A stretch of 64,000 bases of DNA from Pseudomonas sp. C2B4 (GCF_013359695.1 NZ_JABFMU010000009.1:38735-102734); one strand, 5' to 3'; numbered from the stretch's first letter, positions 27,201-37,381 are shown. Translations and numbers: made by a program. The notes: a model not told the origin generated them from the sequence alone.

Positions 27201-27335
27201 AAGCAGATCATAATCTCTACTCACGATGAGAATTTCTACAAACTACTTCAAAAGAAAATTCCACTTGATAATGGATCTAAATTTTTGAGGCTTGAGTCAT
27301 ACGGCGTAGTCCGCGTCGAGCCAGCGCAACTGTAA
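24204..27335 (+). CDS. lmuB: Rad50/SMC-like ATPase with zinc hook (LmuB-like), sensor of the defence operon
   Basis: The 1043-residue protein has an N-terminal ATPase half with Walker A (NGFGKSS, Lys45), then about 800 residues of coiled-coil-forming sequence broken at Cys525/Cys528 (CPLCNHPYDDHE), a Rad50-type zinc hook. The C-terminal ATPase half has an ABC signature-like YFSAAQLNILSLS, Walker B (FIDDPMHSMD, Asp973-Asp974) and H-loop ISTHDENF. This is LmuB of Lamassu by domain order and by its partners. Such proteins sense foreign DNA, for example DNA ends or palindromes, and then release the effector; that part is family knowledge. The gene is clearly AT-richer than the core genome around it. 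Confidence 0.87.
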   Translation: MKIKNVKIQAFRAYNSIENGTFDFLLNDGEPAKFVALYAPNGFGKSSFYDAVEWALTKSIGRYVRASTKTNNVAAADNSKDPESPQYILRNHDAPLELKTSVSVLTTISKKPFTRNLSPAVDGARDFSFTGKVAKGRAAFRDIFLSQEGVDAFIRESKPADRYERFMDTFSVDAEDTRKKLYALRAENTQMLDEIRNEISKLEELIAKPVNLTAFEQYNLAVNSLGDEGQYLKVSESNLNQASEGNLKFMIAEVIRRFERLAEFKNSEIELLKNLILDSEIAYDSERSLADSVETYSHLSMAVAKSRRCKELSTQIENQQAVLTDLNSQVSELKQLAQSLPPFDVATKSIAILEQSLSEELLSLKNEESTHKVISIALEKLSKSITDADTLLHQWRSYQDAAKNSFLIIQTESELIQQINLKIQDLESRLSALNISELALSERINKLSISGLDRHNVISNITGLIPISEDVSIRLSSANRRIVQLEAQLSENALALKAVNDQSGLFGQLVNLGQTLILEHKGANCPLCNHPYDDHEKLLAAIAKNDAIPSLQSYLQQQAQSISSERETTVNEADELLRRILQFVDEALASVRLTLAQVTKNKLITNSELNTLRSQQITATGKLNAAREYTLQMDEPALVNHINSQIAIIEENKKSYVSLREIEERGFRRCLSLIEQSQKNIQELRSSVDAHKGQPAYLFVAQYASKIGLPLGAGLHEHCKTKQEELIQKLSDAETLLNQALTETSTLQSWMIQSKIWLKDSDVEQAYTELHDSRATWLGLQSNFGKRFSEIFNIPAPSALNITNGLLNGKISECLAECATLRKKIDTCSTLQELLPVLLPYIEHLTHKRNLSPLMLLKTQHEALQERLENEISEVVSYLESKISGFFYNDLINEIYKKIDPHPNFNTVEFVPTFSQDERPSLHIVVVDEKNKRVPPTLYFSAAQLNILSLSIFLAKAIHATYEGAPVDVIFIDDPMHSMDSINILSTIDLLRNISRQLNKQIIISTHDENFYKLLQKKIPLDNGSKFLRLESYGVVRVEPAQL

Positions 27336-27350
27336 AAAGTCTCTTACGAA

Positions 27351-27380
27351 TTCATCATAGCTCGCTTGAGCTATGATGAA
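27351..27380 (+). terminator. Perfect 13-bp stem-loop closing the defence operon
   Basis: TTCATCATAGCTC (27351-27363) and GAGCTATGATGAA (27368-27380) pair without mismatch around GCTT, 15 bases after the ATPase stop codon. No T tract follows. It probably protects or ends the operon messenger; it may equally mark a mobile-element border. Confidence 0.65.
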
Positions 27381-27693
27381 ATGAGTCGCCCATCGTTTCG
27401 TAGGCACCTCCAAGCCTTGTAATGAAGCGCCTTAGGGGATGTCATGAGCAACCAGCGCTTTCCAAACAATTCAGAATCCAGGCGGTCAACCAAGTGACTG
27501 AAAAGGCGCTCTTTCTCAGACGTGACTACGCGATTGGGCGTGTCCGCCGTGTAGAATCCCAACTCCCCCAGCCCATGAGCCAATCGCGGACTGCCAAATA
27601 AGGAGTAACAACTTGCTTACCCGTCCCGATAAGGAGAAAGGGGATAGATTTATTATTGGTTAAATTTCCGCTTTATATGCCGCCAGCCCGTAT
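27381..27693. other. Gap with an unassigned minus-strand coding fragment
   Basis: On the minus strand, from about 27610 down to 27371, an open frame reads LFGSPRLAHGLGELGFY and later FSHLVDRLDSELFGKRWLLM. The amino-acid make-up looks like real protein, but there is no start with a ribosome site and I do not recognise the family. It may be the tail of a gene cut when the defence locus inserted. Near 27637-27660, AGGGGATAGATTTATTATT resembles the AGGGGACAGATTTATTTT litter found beside REP-associated transposase genes. No intact gene is called. Confidence 0.4.
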
Positions 27694-28023
27694 TCATTGA
27701 ATGGCTTTCAGATAATCCCGCAGGGCAATGAGTGGGCCATTCAGCTCCCTAATAGCCTGAATCCCAGCAAACTCCCCCGCCAACTTCCCCAACTCCCGCC
27801 CCAACGGCTTATCCACACCCCCAACAGCCTCCAACGCCAACCCTACACACTCATCCACCTTCACCTGAATCCCCTCAACATCCCCCCGGCGCACCAGCAA
27901 CTCAAACACATCCCGCTGGTAATCACCCATCACCAAATCATCCCGCAAAATCGGGCTTGAACCTTCCGTTTCATAAGCGAGTTTGAGAGAGAAGAGGGCG
28001 ACGGTTTCCAGTTGCGATTCCAT
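27694..28023 (-). CDS. Conserved hypothetical protein
   Basis: The 109-residue product is helical and acidic, with no signal peptide or membrane segment (ETVALFSLKLAYETEG, VFELLVRRGDVEGIQV, LALEAVGGVDKPLGREL). I do not recognise a family. A GGACTCACC spacer precedes the ATG. It stands alone between the defence insertion and the REP fragment before tRNA-Leu. Codon use is chromosomal. Confidence 0.65.
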   Translation of the reverse strand: MESQLETVALFSLKLAYETEGSSPILRDDLVMGDYQRDVFELLVRRGDVEGIQVKVDECVGLALEAVGGVDKPLGRELGKLAGEFAGIQAIRELNGPLIALRDYLKAIQ

Positions 28024-28075
28024 GGGTGAGTCCTTGTGAAAGGGTCAGGCGGGGTGAAGGGTAAAAAAGGTCAAA

Positions 28076-28106
28076 AGATCGCAGCCTTCGGCAGCTCCTA
28101 CACGGG
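28076..28106. repeat. Single short repeat of Pseudomonas intergenic type
   Basis: The block GATCGCAGCCTTCGGCAGCT followed by CCTACA is a second class of short palindromic repeat known in P. fluorescens-group intergenic DNA. Only one unit is present. Confidence 0.6.
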
Positions 28107-28138
28107 ACGGTGGGGTGTCAGGTGCTTTTCTATAGGCG

Positions 28139-28169
28139 AAAAAAAAGGCCTTGCTAAGCAAGACCTTTC
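28139..28169 (-). terminator. Intrinsic terminator of the tRNA-Leu gene
   Basis: On the minus strand, GGTCTTGC and GCAAGGCC pair around TTA and are followed by eight T. It lies 8 bases past the 3' end of the tRNA. Confidence 0.85.
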
Positions 28170-28176
28170 TTAATTT

Positions 28177-28261
28177 TGGTGCCCCGAGGGAGACTCGAAC
28201 TCCCACTCCTTTCGAAAACGGATTTTGAATCCGCCGCGTCTACCAATTCCGCCATCAGGGC
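28177..28261 (-). tRNA. tRNA-Leu (anticodon CAA)
   Basis: The minus strand reads GCCCTGATGGCGGAATTGG with an anticodon arm GGATTCAAAATCC, giving anticodon CAA. It has a long variable arm as expected of leucine tRNA, a GTTCGAGTC T loop, a 7-bp acceptor stem closing with TCGGGGC, discriminator A and an encoded CCA. The total is 85 bases. Confidence 0.97.
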
Positions 28262-28368
28262 TCAATGGCGGCGAAGTATAGAGAGGTGAATACCGCTGGT
28301 CAATCAGGTACATGGAGAATTTTTGATATTTCCGCTAGACTTCCCGGCCCTGCTAGACGAACCCCATC

Positions 28369-30548
<2,180 letters not shown>

Positions 30549-30591
30549 GTTTTCTGACCCCAAGATTCAACATTTGCAACTGGAGTGCTAA

Positions 30592-30927
30592 ATGAGCTTT
30601 TTTATCTCTAATGCCATGGCAGACGCTGCAGCACCTGCTGCAGCCCCGATGGGCGGCGGCTTTGAGTGGATTTTCCTGGTCGGCTTCCTGGTCATCTTCT
30701 ACCTGATGATCTGGCGTCCACAGGCCAAGCGCGCCAAAGAGCAGAAGAACCTGCTGAGCAGCCTGCAGAAAGGCGACGAAGTTGTGACCACCGGCGGTAT
30801 CGCTGGCAAGATCACCAAAGTGGCTGACGATTTCGTCGTTCTGGAAGTTTCCGACACCGTCGAAATGAAATTCCAGAAGGGCGCCATCGCCGCCACGCTG
30901 CCTAAGGGCACGCTGAAAGCGATCTAA
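30592..30927 (+). CDS. yajC: Preprotein translocase accessory subunit YajC
   Basis: The 111-residue protein has one N-terminal membrane helix (WIFLVGFLVIFYLMIW, residues 24-40) and a basic cytosolic tail with GDEVVTTGGIAGKI, the YajC hallmark. It forms a complex with SecD and SecF beside SecYEG. ATG 30592 follows CTGGAG by six bases. A GGGGCGC/GCGCCCC hairpin without T run sits at 30951-30969, between yajC and secD, and may tune their relative levels. Confidence 0.95.
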   Translation: MSFFISNAMADAAAPAAAPMGGGFEWIFLVGFLVIFYLMIWRPQAKRAKEQKNLLSSLQKGDEVVTTGGIAGKITKVADDFVVLEVSDTVEMKFQKGAIAATLPKGTLKAI

Positions 30928-30987
30928 GTTTCAACTTCTACTCAATCGACGGGGCGCGCAAGGCGCCCCGCGTCATAAGCGGGCGGC

Positions 30988-32859
30988 GTGATGCTGAACA
31001 AATACCCTCTGTGGAAATACATTCTGATCCTGGCGGTGCTGGCGATCGGTCTGATTTATTCCGCTCCCAATCTTTATCCTGATGACCCGGCCATTCAGGT
31101 CAGCGGTGCAAGCACTGCGCTGCAGGTCAATCAGGCAGATCTGGACCGTGTGAGCGCTGCGCTCAAGGAATCCGGGATCGACGTCAAGGCTGCCACCCTG
31201 GCTGCCGGCGGCAAGGGCGGTCTGATTCGCCTGGTCAAGGCTGAAGACCAGTTGCCTGCCAAGGACGTTGTGCGCAAGGCGTTGGGTGATGACTACGTCG
31301 TCGCGCTGAACCTGGCACAAACCACCCCGCAATGGCTGCGCAGCCTGGCCGCGCACCCGATGAAGCTGGGCCTGGACTTGTCCGGTGGTGTGCACTTCCT
31401 GCTTGAAGTGGACATGGACAAAGCCCTGGATGCACGCCTGAAAGTCTACGAAGGCGACGTCAAGAGCCTGTTGCGTAAAGAGAAACTGCGCTATCGCAGC
31501 CTGCCGCAACTGGGCGGTGCCATTCAGCTGGGCTTCACCGATGAAGCGACCCGCGAACAGGCCCGTACCATCATTCGCAAGAACTTCAACGATTTCGACA
31601 TTGTTCCGGCCGACCTCAATGGCCAACCGGTACTGCGTCTGGCGATGACCCCGGCGAAGCTGGCGGAAATCCGCGAATACTCCATCAAGCAGAACTTGAC
31701 CACGGTACGTAACCGCGTCAACGAGCTGGGTGTTGCTGAACCGATCGTCCAGCGTCAGGGCGCCAACCGTATCGTGGTTGAGCTGCCGGGCGTACAGGAC
31801 ACCGCAGAAGCCAAGCGTATCCTCGGCAAGACGGCCAACCTCGAGTTCCGTCTGGCGGCTGAGCCTGGTGCTTCGAAAGCCACTTCCGAAGAATTCGAGT
31901 TCCGTGAAGGCAAGCGTCCTCCTGCGTTGATCGAGCGTGGCCTGATCATCACGGGCGACCAGGTGACTGACGCCAAGGCTGGTTTCGGCGAGCACGGCAC
32001 GCCAGAAGTGAACATCCGTCTGGACGGTCACGGCGGCGAGCTGATGAGCCGTGCGACCCGTTCGAACGTCGGTCGCAGCATGGCGGTGATCTTCATCGAG
32101 CAGCGTCCGGTCACCACTTACACCAAGCAAGTGGTCGACGGCGTCGAGAAAGAAGTGCCGGTGCAGTCGTTTAAAGAAGAGAAGAAGATCATCAGCCTGG
32201 CGACCATTCAGTCGCCGCTGGGTGCTCAGTTCCGCATCACCGGCCTGAACGGCCAGGGCGAATCGTCCGAACTGGCGCTGCTGCTGCGTGCCGGTGGTCT
32301 GGCGGCGCCGATGTACTTCGCTGAAGAGCGCACCATTGGTCCTAGCCTGGGTGCCGACAACATCGTCAAAGGTGTTGATGCATCCCTGTGGGGCATGTTG
32401 TTCGTTTCGCTGTTCATCATTGCCATCTACCGCTTCTTCGGCATCATCGCCACCGTCGCGCTGGCGGTGAACATGGTGCTGCTGCTGGCCCTGATGTCGC
32501 TGCTGGGTGCAACGCTGACCCTGCCAGGTATCGCCGGTATCGTGTTGACCATGGGTATGGCGGTCGACGCCAACGTACTGATCTTCTCGCGGATACGTGA
32601 AGAGATCGCGGCGGGCATGAGTGTGCAGCGGGCAATCAACGAAGGTTTCGGTCGCGCATTCACCGCGATTCTCGACGCCAACCTGACCACCTTGCTGGTG
32701 GGCGGGATCCTGTTTGCCATGGGTACAGGTCCGGTCAAGGGCTTCGCCGTGACCATGTCCCTCGGGGTTCTGACCTCGATGTTCACGGCCATCATGGTCA
32801 CCCGCGCGATGGTCAACCTGATCTTCGGCGGTCGTGACTTCAAGAAGTTGTGGATTTAA
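30988..32859 (+). CDS. secD: Protein translocase subunit SecD
   Basis: The 623-residue membrane protein has an N-terminal helix (residues 9-28), a large periplasmic region (about 30-440) with LGLDLSGGVHFLLEVDM, and five further helices in the last 170 residues with the RND-type LTMGMAVDANVLIFSRIREE motif. With SecF it uses the proton gradient to pull proteins out of the Sec channel on the periplasmic side. Length and order are normal. It is 9 bases upstream of secF. Confidence 0.97.
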   Translation: MMLNKYPLWKYILILAVLAIGLIYSAPNLYPDDPAIQVSGASTALQVNQADLDRVSAALKESGIDVKAATLAAGGKGGLIRLVKAEDQLPAKDVVRKALGDDYVVALNLAQTTPQWLRSLAAHPMKLGLDLSGGVHFLLEVDMDKALDARLKVYEGDVKSLLRKEKLRYRSLPQLGGAIQLGFTDEATREQARTIIRKNFNDFDIVPADLNGQPVLRLAMTPAKLAEIREYSIKQNLTTVRNRVNELGVAEPIVQRQGANRIVVELPGVQDTAEAKRILGKTANLEFRLAAEPGASKATSEEFEFREGKRPPALIERGLIITGDQVTDAKAGFGEHGTPEVNIRLDGHGGELMSRATRSNVGRSMAVIFIEQRPVTTYTKQVVDGVEKEVPVQSFKEEKKIISLATIQSPLGAQFRITGLNGQGESSELALLLRAGGLAAPMYFAEERTIGPSLGADNIVKGVDASLWGMLFVSLFIIAIYRFFGIIATVALAVNMVLLLALMSLLGATLTLPGIAGIVLTMGMAVDANVLIFSRIREEIAAGMSVQRAINEGFGRAFTAILDANLTTLLVGGILFAMGTGPVKGFAVTMSLGVLTSMFTAIMVTRAMVNLIFGGRDFKKLWI

Positions 32860-32868
32860 GGGGCTGCC

Positions 32869-33783
32869 ATGTTACGTACAATCAACTTCATGGGCGTTCG
32901 CAACTTCGCGTTCGGCGTCACATTGTTCCTCACGGCCCTGGCATTGTTCAGCTGCGCCACCAAAGGCATGAACTGGGGCCTGGACTTCACCGGCGGTACG
33001 CTCATCGAGCTGACCTACGAGCGTCCGGCTGATGTGACCAAGGTACGTGAGCAACTGGTTACGGCCGGTTATCACGAAGCCGTGGTACAGAACTTCGGCG
33101 CCACCACTGATCTGCTGGTGCGCATGCCTGGCGAAGACCCGCAACTGGGCCACCAGGTGGCTTCGGCGTTGCAGAAGGTCGGCGGCGAAAACCCGGCGAC
33201 GGTCAAGCGCGTCGAGTTCGTCGGCCCGCAAGTGGGTGAAGAGCTGCGCGACCAGGGCGGCCTCGGCATGCTGATGGCGCTGGGCGGCATCCTGATCTAC
33301 CTGGCCTTCCGCTTTCAGTGGAAGTTCGCGGTCGGTGCAATCGTTTCGCTGATCCACGACGTGATCGTGACCATCGGTATCCTGTCGTTCTTCCAGATCA
33401 CCTTCGACCTGACGGTGCTGGCGGCGGTACTGGCGATCATCGGTTATTCGCTCAACGACACCATCGTGGTATTCGACCGGGTTCGTGAGAACTTCCGCGT
33501 ACTGCGCAAGGCCAGCCTGATCGAGAACATCAACATCTCGACCACCCAGACCCTGCTGCGGACCATCGCGACGTCGGTTTCGACCTTGCTGGCCATTGCC
33601 GCGCTGCTGTTCTTCGGTGGCGACAACCTGTACGGCTTCTCCCTGGCGCTGCTGGTGGGTGTTCTGGCGGGTACTTATTCGTCGATCTACATCGCCAACG
33701 TGGTGCTGATCTGGCTGAATCTGAGCTCCGAAGACCTGATTCCGGTAGTCAACACCGAGAAGGAAGTCGACGACCGTCCTTGA
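32869..33783 (+). CDS. secF: Protein translocase subunit SecF
   Basis: The 304-residue protein has a first helix (residues 14-31), a periplasmic part with NWGLDFTGGTLIELTYE, and five helices carrying IIGYSLNDTIVVFDRVREN. It pairs with SecD. The stop codon sits in a perfect 18-base palindrome (33781-33798) whose centre is AAGCTT. The operon ends at the intrinsic terminator at 33811. Confidence 0.97.
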   Translation: MLRTINFMGVRNFAFGVTLFLTALALFSCATKGMNWGLDFTGGTLIELTYERPADVTKVREQLVTAGYHEAVVQNFGATTDLLVRMPGEDPQLGHQVASALQKVGGENPATVKRVEFVGPQVGEELRDQGGLGMLMALGGILIYLAFRFQWKFAVGAIVSLIHDVIVTIGILSFFQITFDLTVLAAVLAIIGYSLNDTIVVFDRVRENFRVLRKASLIENINISTTQTLLRTIATSVSTLLAIAALLFFGGDNLYGFSLALLVGVLAGTYSSIYIANVVLIWLNLSSEDLIPVVNTEKEVDDRP

Positions 33784-33810
33784 AGGAAGCTTCCTTCAGC
33801 GATGTAGTCC

Positions 33811-33844
33811 AAAAAGGCGCGAGTTGAACTCGCGCCTTTTTTTA
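33811..33844 (+). terminator. Intrinsic terminator after secF
   Basis: GGCGCGAGT and ACTCGCGCC form a 9-bp stem with a 3-base loop, flanked by five A on one side and seven T on the other. It works in both directions in principle. Confidence 0.92.
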
Positions 33845-33902
33845 TGCTCCAAGGCTGGGAGAAGCGCGGGTTTATCCCGCATTTGATGGTCAGGAGGTTC
33901 AT

Positions 33903-34454
33903 GTGAACAAGTCGATGCTGGTTGGTGCTGTTCTGGGTGCTGTCGGTGTGACTGCCGGGGGTGCTGTGGCCACCTACAGCCTGGTTAAAAATAACGGCCC
34001 CGAGTATGCGCAAGTACTCGCCGTTGAGCCGGTCAAGACGCAAATCAAGACTCCACGTGAAGTGTGCAAGGATGTAGCTGTCACCCGGCAAGCGCCGGTG
34101 AAAGATCAACACCAGATCGCCGGTACCGTGGTAGGTGCGCTGGCGGGTGGTCTGCTGGGTAACCAGATCGGCGGCGGCACCGGCAAGAAAATTGCCACGG
34201 TGGCGGGCGCGGTCGGTGGCGGTTATGCCGGCAACAAGGTTCAGGAGGGCATGCAAGAGCGTGACACCTACACCACGACGCAGACCCGTTGTAATACGGT
34301 GAATGACATCAGTGACAAGGTCGTGGGCTACGATGTGCGGTACTCGCTGGATGGCAAGGAAGGTAAGGTCCGGATGGATCGCGATCCGGGTAACCAGATT
34401 CCTGTGGATAAAGAGGGCAAGTTGATCCTGTCGGAGAATCAGCAGGCTCATTGA
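33903..34454 (+). CDS. Glycine-zipper 2TM-domain outer-membrane-type protein
   Basis: The 183-residue product starts with GTG (CAGGAGG nine bases before). It has an N-terminal hydrophobic segment (5-27) and a glycine-zipper domain in the middle (GTVVGALAGGLLGNQIGGGTGK, residues 77-99, then AGAVGGGYAGNKVQEG). It matches the small family of periplasmic/outer-membrane 2TM glycine-zipper proteins that include SlyB/PcpY-like members. The C-terminal third carries a YDVRYSLDGKEGKVRMDRDPG motif common in the family. Function is stress-related envelope upkeep at most; not known. Confidence 0.85.
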   Translation: MNKSMLVGAVLGAVGVTAGGAVATYSLVKNNGPEYAQVLAVEPVKTQIKTPREVCKDVAVTRQAPVKDQHQIAGTVVGALAGGLLGNQIGGGTGKKIATVAGAVGGGYAGNKVQEGMQERDTYTTTQTRCNTVNDISDKVVGYDVRYSLDGKEGKVRMDRDPGNQIPVDKEGKLILSENQQAH

Positions 34455-34471
34455 TCGGCTCAAGACGATTC

Positions 34472-34502
34472 AAAAAGAAGCACCCTGCGGGGTGCTTTTT
34501 TT
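34472..34502 (+). terminator. Intrinsic terminator after the glycine-zipper gene
   Basis: GCACCC and GGGTGC pair around TGCG, followed by seven T. Confidence 0.9.
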
Positions 34503-34536
34503 GTGCCTTAAATACTGATTTGAGGCCTCTGATAGA

Positions 34537-34631
34537 CCCTGTGGGAGCGGGCTTGCCCGCGATAGCGATCTGTCTGGCACATTGATGTTGTGTGTGCCGA
34601 CGCTATCGCAGGCAAGCCAGCTCCCACAGGG
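34537..34631. repeat. REP pair (inverted)
   Basis: CCTGTGGGAGCGGGCTTGCC and its mirrored mate (GGCAAGCCAGCTCCCACAGG) enclose about 45 bases. The right-hand unit has one change in the palindrome. It lies between convergent genes. Confidence 0.9.
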
Positions 34632-34646
34632 ATTTGTGGTGTTTTC

Positions 34647-34657
34647 GGGGGGGGGGG
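34647..34657. repeat. Run of eleven G
   Basis: An 11-base G tract lies in the gap between the REP pair and the suhB terminator. It is far from any start codon or promoter, so a phase-variation role is unlikely. It may also be a sequencing or assembly artefact. Confidence 0.8.
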
Positions 34658-34670
34658 CAAATTCCAGGCA

Positions 34671-34698
34671 TAAAAAAAGCACCCCGAAGGGTGCTTTT
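34671..34698 (-). terminator. Intrinsic terminator of suhB
   Basis: On the minus strand, AGCACCC and GGGTGCT pair around a TTCG-type loop and are followed by a run of seven T. It is 17 bases past the suhB stop codon. Confidence 0.88.
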
Positions 34699-34714
34699 CT
34701 CTGTCGCTGGAGGC

Positions 34715-35533
34715 TTAGCGCTTCAGCGAGGCCGGCAGGTGCGGCTGGATGGCCGTCAGGACTGCCTTGAAGCATTTGGTGTTGCCGGCAACGACGTGGC
34801 CTTTTTCAAGGAAGTCGTGACCGCCGGTGAAGTCGCTCACCAGACCGCCTGCTTCCTGGATCAGCAGGGCGCCTGCCGCCATGTCCCACTCGGATAGGCC
34901 CGACTCCCAGAACGCATCGAAACGACCGGCGGCCACGTAGGCCAGGTCCAGGCTGGCGGAGCCGGCGCGGCGGATGCCGGCGGTCTGGCCAACCAGGGCG
35001 CGGAACATGCCCAGGTAGTTGTCGAGGTTGTCCATCTGGTCGTCACGGAACGGGAAGCCGGTACCCAGCAGGGCGCCGTCCAGGCTGGTGCGGCCGCTGA
35101 CGCGCAGGCGACGACCGTTCAGTTGAGCGCCGCGACCACGGCTGGCGGTGAATTCTTCCTGGCGAACCGGGTCCAGAACAACAGCGTGTTCCAGGCGACC
35201 GCGGTATTTGCAGGCGATGCTGACAGCGAAGTGAGGAATGCCGCGCAGGAAGTTGGTGGTGCCGTCCAGCGGATCGATGATCCACAGGTATTCTTCGCCT
35301 TCGATCCCGGTACCGGCGTGCAGACCGGTCTCTTCACCCATGATCGAGTGATTCGGGTAAGCCTTGCGCAGCGCGTCGATGATTTTCTGTTCGGCGGCGC
35401 GATCCACCTCGGATACGTAATCCTTGGCGTCTTTTTCGTCGACCTTGATGGTATCCAGGCGCTCGATGGAGCGGAAGATCAATTCACTGGCGCTGCGGGC
35501 GGCGCGCAGCGCGATATTCAGCATGGGCTGCAT
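34715..35533 (-). CDS. suhB: Inositol-1-monophosphatase family protein SuhB
   Basis: The 272-residue protein is of the inositol monophosphatase family. It has IMGEETG and IDPLDGTTNFLRGIPHFAVSIA with the metal-binding Asp residues, and WDMAAGALLIQEAGG near the end. In Pseudomonas, as in E. coli, SuhB is known also as an rRNA antitermination factor and virulence regulator. The gene is divergent from trmJ, with 146 bases between the starts. Confidence 0.96.
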   Translation of the reverse strand: MQPMLNIALRAARSASELIFRSIERLDTIKVDEKDAKDYVSEVDRAAEQKIIDALRKAYPNHSIMGEETGLHAGTGIEGEEYLWIIDPLDGTTNFLRGIPHFAVSIACKYRGRLEHAVVLDPVRQEEFTASRGRGAQLNGRRLRVSGRTSLDGALLGTGFPFRDDQMDNLDNYLGMFRALVGQTAGIRRAGSASLDLAYVAAGRFDAFWESGLSEWDMAAGALLIQEAGGLVSDFTGGHDFLEKGHVVAGNTKCFKAVLTAIQPHLPASLKR

Positions 35534-35679
35534 GGATGTGTCACCTAAGGTTGTTAAAGAAAGCCGGGCATTCTATCAGAAAGTTTCTACAGGTGAAGGA
35601 CGACGTTCGCTTTCATGGCTTAACGGTAGTTTGAGCTGTAAGATTCTGCTCCCCCTATATATGTTCGAGAGCGCCTCCC

Positions 35680-36450
35680 TTGCTGCAAAACATTCGTGTC
35701 GTCCTGGTCAATACCAGCCATCCGGGCAATATCGGCGGGACTGCGCGCGCCATGAAAAACATGGGCCTGTCGCGGTTGGTGCTGGTCGAGCCGCGCCTGT
35801 TTCCGCATCACGAGGCTGATGCCCGTGCATCCGGTGCCGGGGACATCCTTGAAAAAGCGCAAGTCGTCGCCACCTTGGAAGATGCCTTGGTCGGCTGCAA
35901 TCTGGTGCTGGGCACCAGCGCCCGCGACCGTCGGATTCCCTGGCCGCTGCTCGATCCCCGCGAATGCGGTGCGAAAGTGGTCGAGGAAGCCGCGCAGGGC
36001 GCCGAGATCGCCTTGGTGTTCGGTCGCGAAGATTCCGGCCTGACCAACGAAGAGCTGCAGCGATGTCACTATCACGTGCACATCCCATCCGACCCTGAGT
36101 TCAGCTCGCTGAACCTTGGGGCGGCGGTGCAGGTGTTGAGTTATGAAGTGCGCATGTCCTGGCTGGCGGCCGAAGGTCAGCCGAGCAAGGTCGAAAAGGA
36201 AGAAGTGGCATCGGTCAAAAGCGCTGAGCTGGCGACCATGGATGAGCTGGAACGATTCTATGAGCACCTGGAGCAAACCCTGGTGGCCATTGAATTTCTC
36301 GATCCGGAAAAGCCACGGCACTTGATGGCGCGCCTGCGCCGGTTGTACGGACGCAGCTCGGTCAGCCGGGCGGAAATGAATATATTGCGTGGCATCCTCA
36401 CGGAAACCCAAAAAGCGGCCCGTGGTGAGCTTCTTAAGCGGAAGGATTAA
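35680..36450 (+). CDS. trmJ: tRNA (cytidine/uridine-2'-O-)-methyltransferase TrmJ
   Basis: The 256-residue SPOUT-class enzyme methylates ribose at position 32 of tRNAs. It begins [20 protein letters not shown] and has [16 protein letters not shown] and [14 protein letters not shown], the knotted SAM-binding motifs. The start is a TTG at 35680, which yields the family's usual N-terminus; no ATG fits upstream. The stop overlaps the first of two ATG codons of cysE, so the two genes are likely co-transcribed. Confidence 0.95.
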   Translation: MLQNIRVVLVNTSHPGNIGGTARAMKNMGLSRLVLVEPRLFPHHEADARASGAGDILEKAQVVATLEDALVGCNLVLGTSARDRRIPWPLLDPRECGAKVVEEAAQGAEIALVFGREDSGLTNEELQRCHYHVHIPSDPEFSSLNLGAAVQVLSYEVRMSWLAAEGQPSKVEKEEVASVKSAELATMDELERFYEHLEQTLVAIEFLDPEKPRHLMARLRRLYGRSSVSRAEMNILRGILTETQKAARGELLKRKD

Positions 36451-36452
36451 TG

Positions 36453-37229
36453 ATGTTCGAGCGTTTGCGTGAAGATATCCAGAGTGTTTTCCATCGTGAT
36501 CCGGCGGCGCGTAATGCTTTTGAAGTCCTGACCTGCTACCCCGGCATGCATGCCATCTGGATCCATCGCCTGTCTTCGATGCTGTGGCGTGCCGACCTGA
36601 AATGGCTGGCGCGGCTGGTGTCGAACTTCGGTCGCTGGCTGACCGGGATCGAGATTCATCCGGGCGCCAAGGTCGGTCGGCGTTTCTTCATCGACCATGG
36701 CATGGGCATTGTCATCGGTGAAACCGCCGAGATCGGTAATGACGTGACCCTGTATCAGGGTGTGACCCTGGGCGGGACCAGCTGGAACAAAGGCAAGCGT
36801 CACCCGACCCTGGGTGATGGTGTGGTGGTTGGGGCGGGCGCGAAGGTGCTCGGTCCGTTCACTGTTGGAGCTGGCGCCAAGGTGGGCTCCAATGCCGTTG
36901 TGACCAAAGAAGTGCCGCCGGGCGCCACTGTGGTGGGTATTCCGGGGCGGATCATCGTCAAGCCTGACGAAGAGCAGGACGCCAAGCGCAAGGCCATGGC
37001 CGAGAAGATCGGCTTCGATGCTTACGGTGTGACTGAAGACATGCCGGATCCTGTGGCTCGCGCCATCAACCAACTGCTGGATCACCTGCAAGCAGTGGAT
37101 GGTCGCCTGGAGGGAATGTGCGGGGCGTTGAAGGATCTGGGCAGTAATTACTGTGCGAAAGATCTGCCTGAGCTGCGCGAAGAAGATTTCGCCTGTGTGA
37201 AGGACAAGGATCAGAGCCAGGCCAGTTAA
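36453..37229 (+). CDS. cysE: Serine O-acetyltransferase CysE
   Basis: The 258-residue enzyme makes O-acetylserine from serine and acetyl-CoA, the first step of cysteine synthesis. Its hexapeptide-repeat left-handed helix domain carries [18 protein letters not shown] with the catalytic His near residue 87, and [16 protein letters not shown]. Start ATG 36453 has AAGGA six bases upstream; ATG 36450, which overlaps the trmJ stop, is possible too. Cysteine is the sulfur source of the isc system just downstream. The placement of cysE before iscR is standard in Pseudomonas. Confidence 0.95.
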   Translation: MFERLREDIQSVFHRDPAARNAFEVLTCYPGMHAIWIHRLSSMLWRADLKWLARLVSNFGRWLTGIEIHPGAKVGRRFFIDHGMGIVIGETAEIGNDVTLYQGVTLGGTSWNKGKRHPTLGDGVVVGAGAKVLGPFTVGAGAKVGSNAVVTKEVPPGATVVGIPGRIIVKPDEEQDAKRKAMAEKIGFDAYGVTEDMPDPVARAINQLLDHLQAVDGRLEGMCGALKDLGSNYCAKDLPELREEDFACVKDKDQSQAS

Positions 37230-37322
37230 TGCCTTTATAGGTCGTATTCAGGCAATGGCACAGCGCTAAGCGGTGTGCCATTAAGCCGCAGACCCTGATA
37301 TCATGCGCCCGCTCTTTGCGGG

Positions 37323-37381
37323 TAATCCTGACTAAAGTACTAGGTCTTATAGTTGACTTAAATACTCAGGAATTGCATACT
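37323..37381 (+). promoter_or_regulatory. iscR promoter with two IscR-type sites
   Basis: TTGACT (37353-37358), a 17-base gap and CATACT (37376-37381) make a good sigma-70 promoter. It overlaps an IscR type 1-like site, ATAGTTGACTTAAATACTCA (37349-37368). A second, weaker copy with GACTAAAGTACTAG lies just upstream at 37323-37348. Two sites fit self-repression of the isc operon by IscR bound to its [2Fe-2S] cluster. Confidence 0.75.

Noticed and set aside
28177-28261. tRNA-Leu as the attachment site of the defence block
   Set aside because: No copy of the tRNA 3' end is seen near 21000, there is no integrase gene, and 27694-28023 and a repeat lie between.
34647-34657. G11 tract as a phase-variation switch
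   Set aside because: It lies far from any promoter or coding start, between convergent gene ends.
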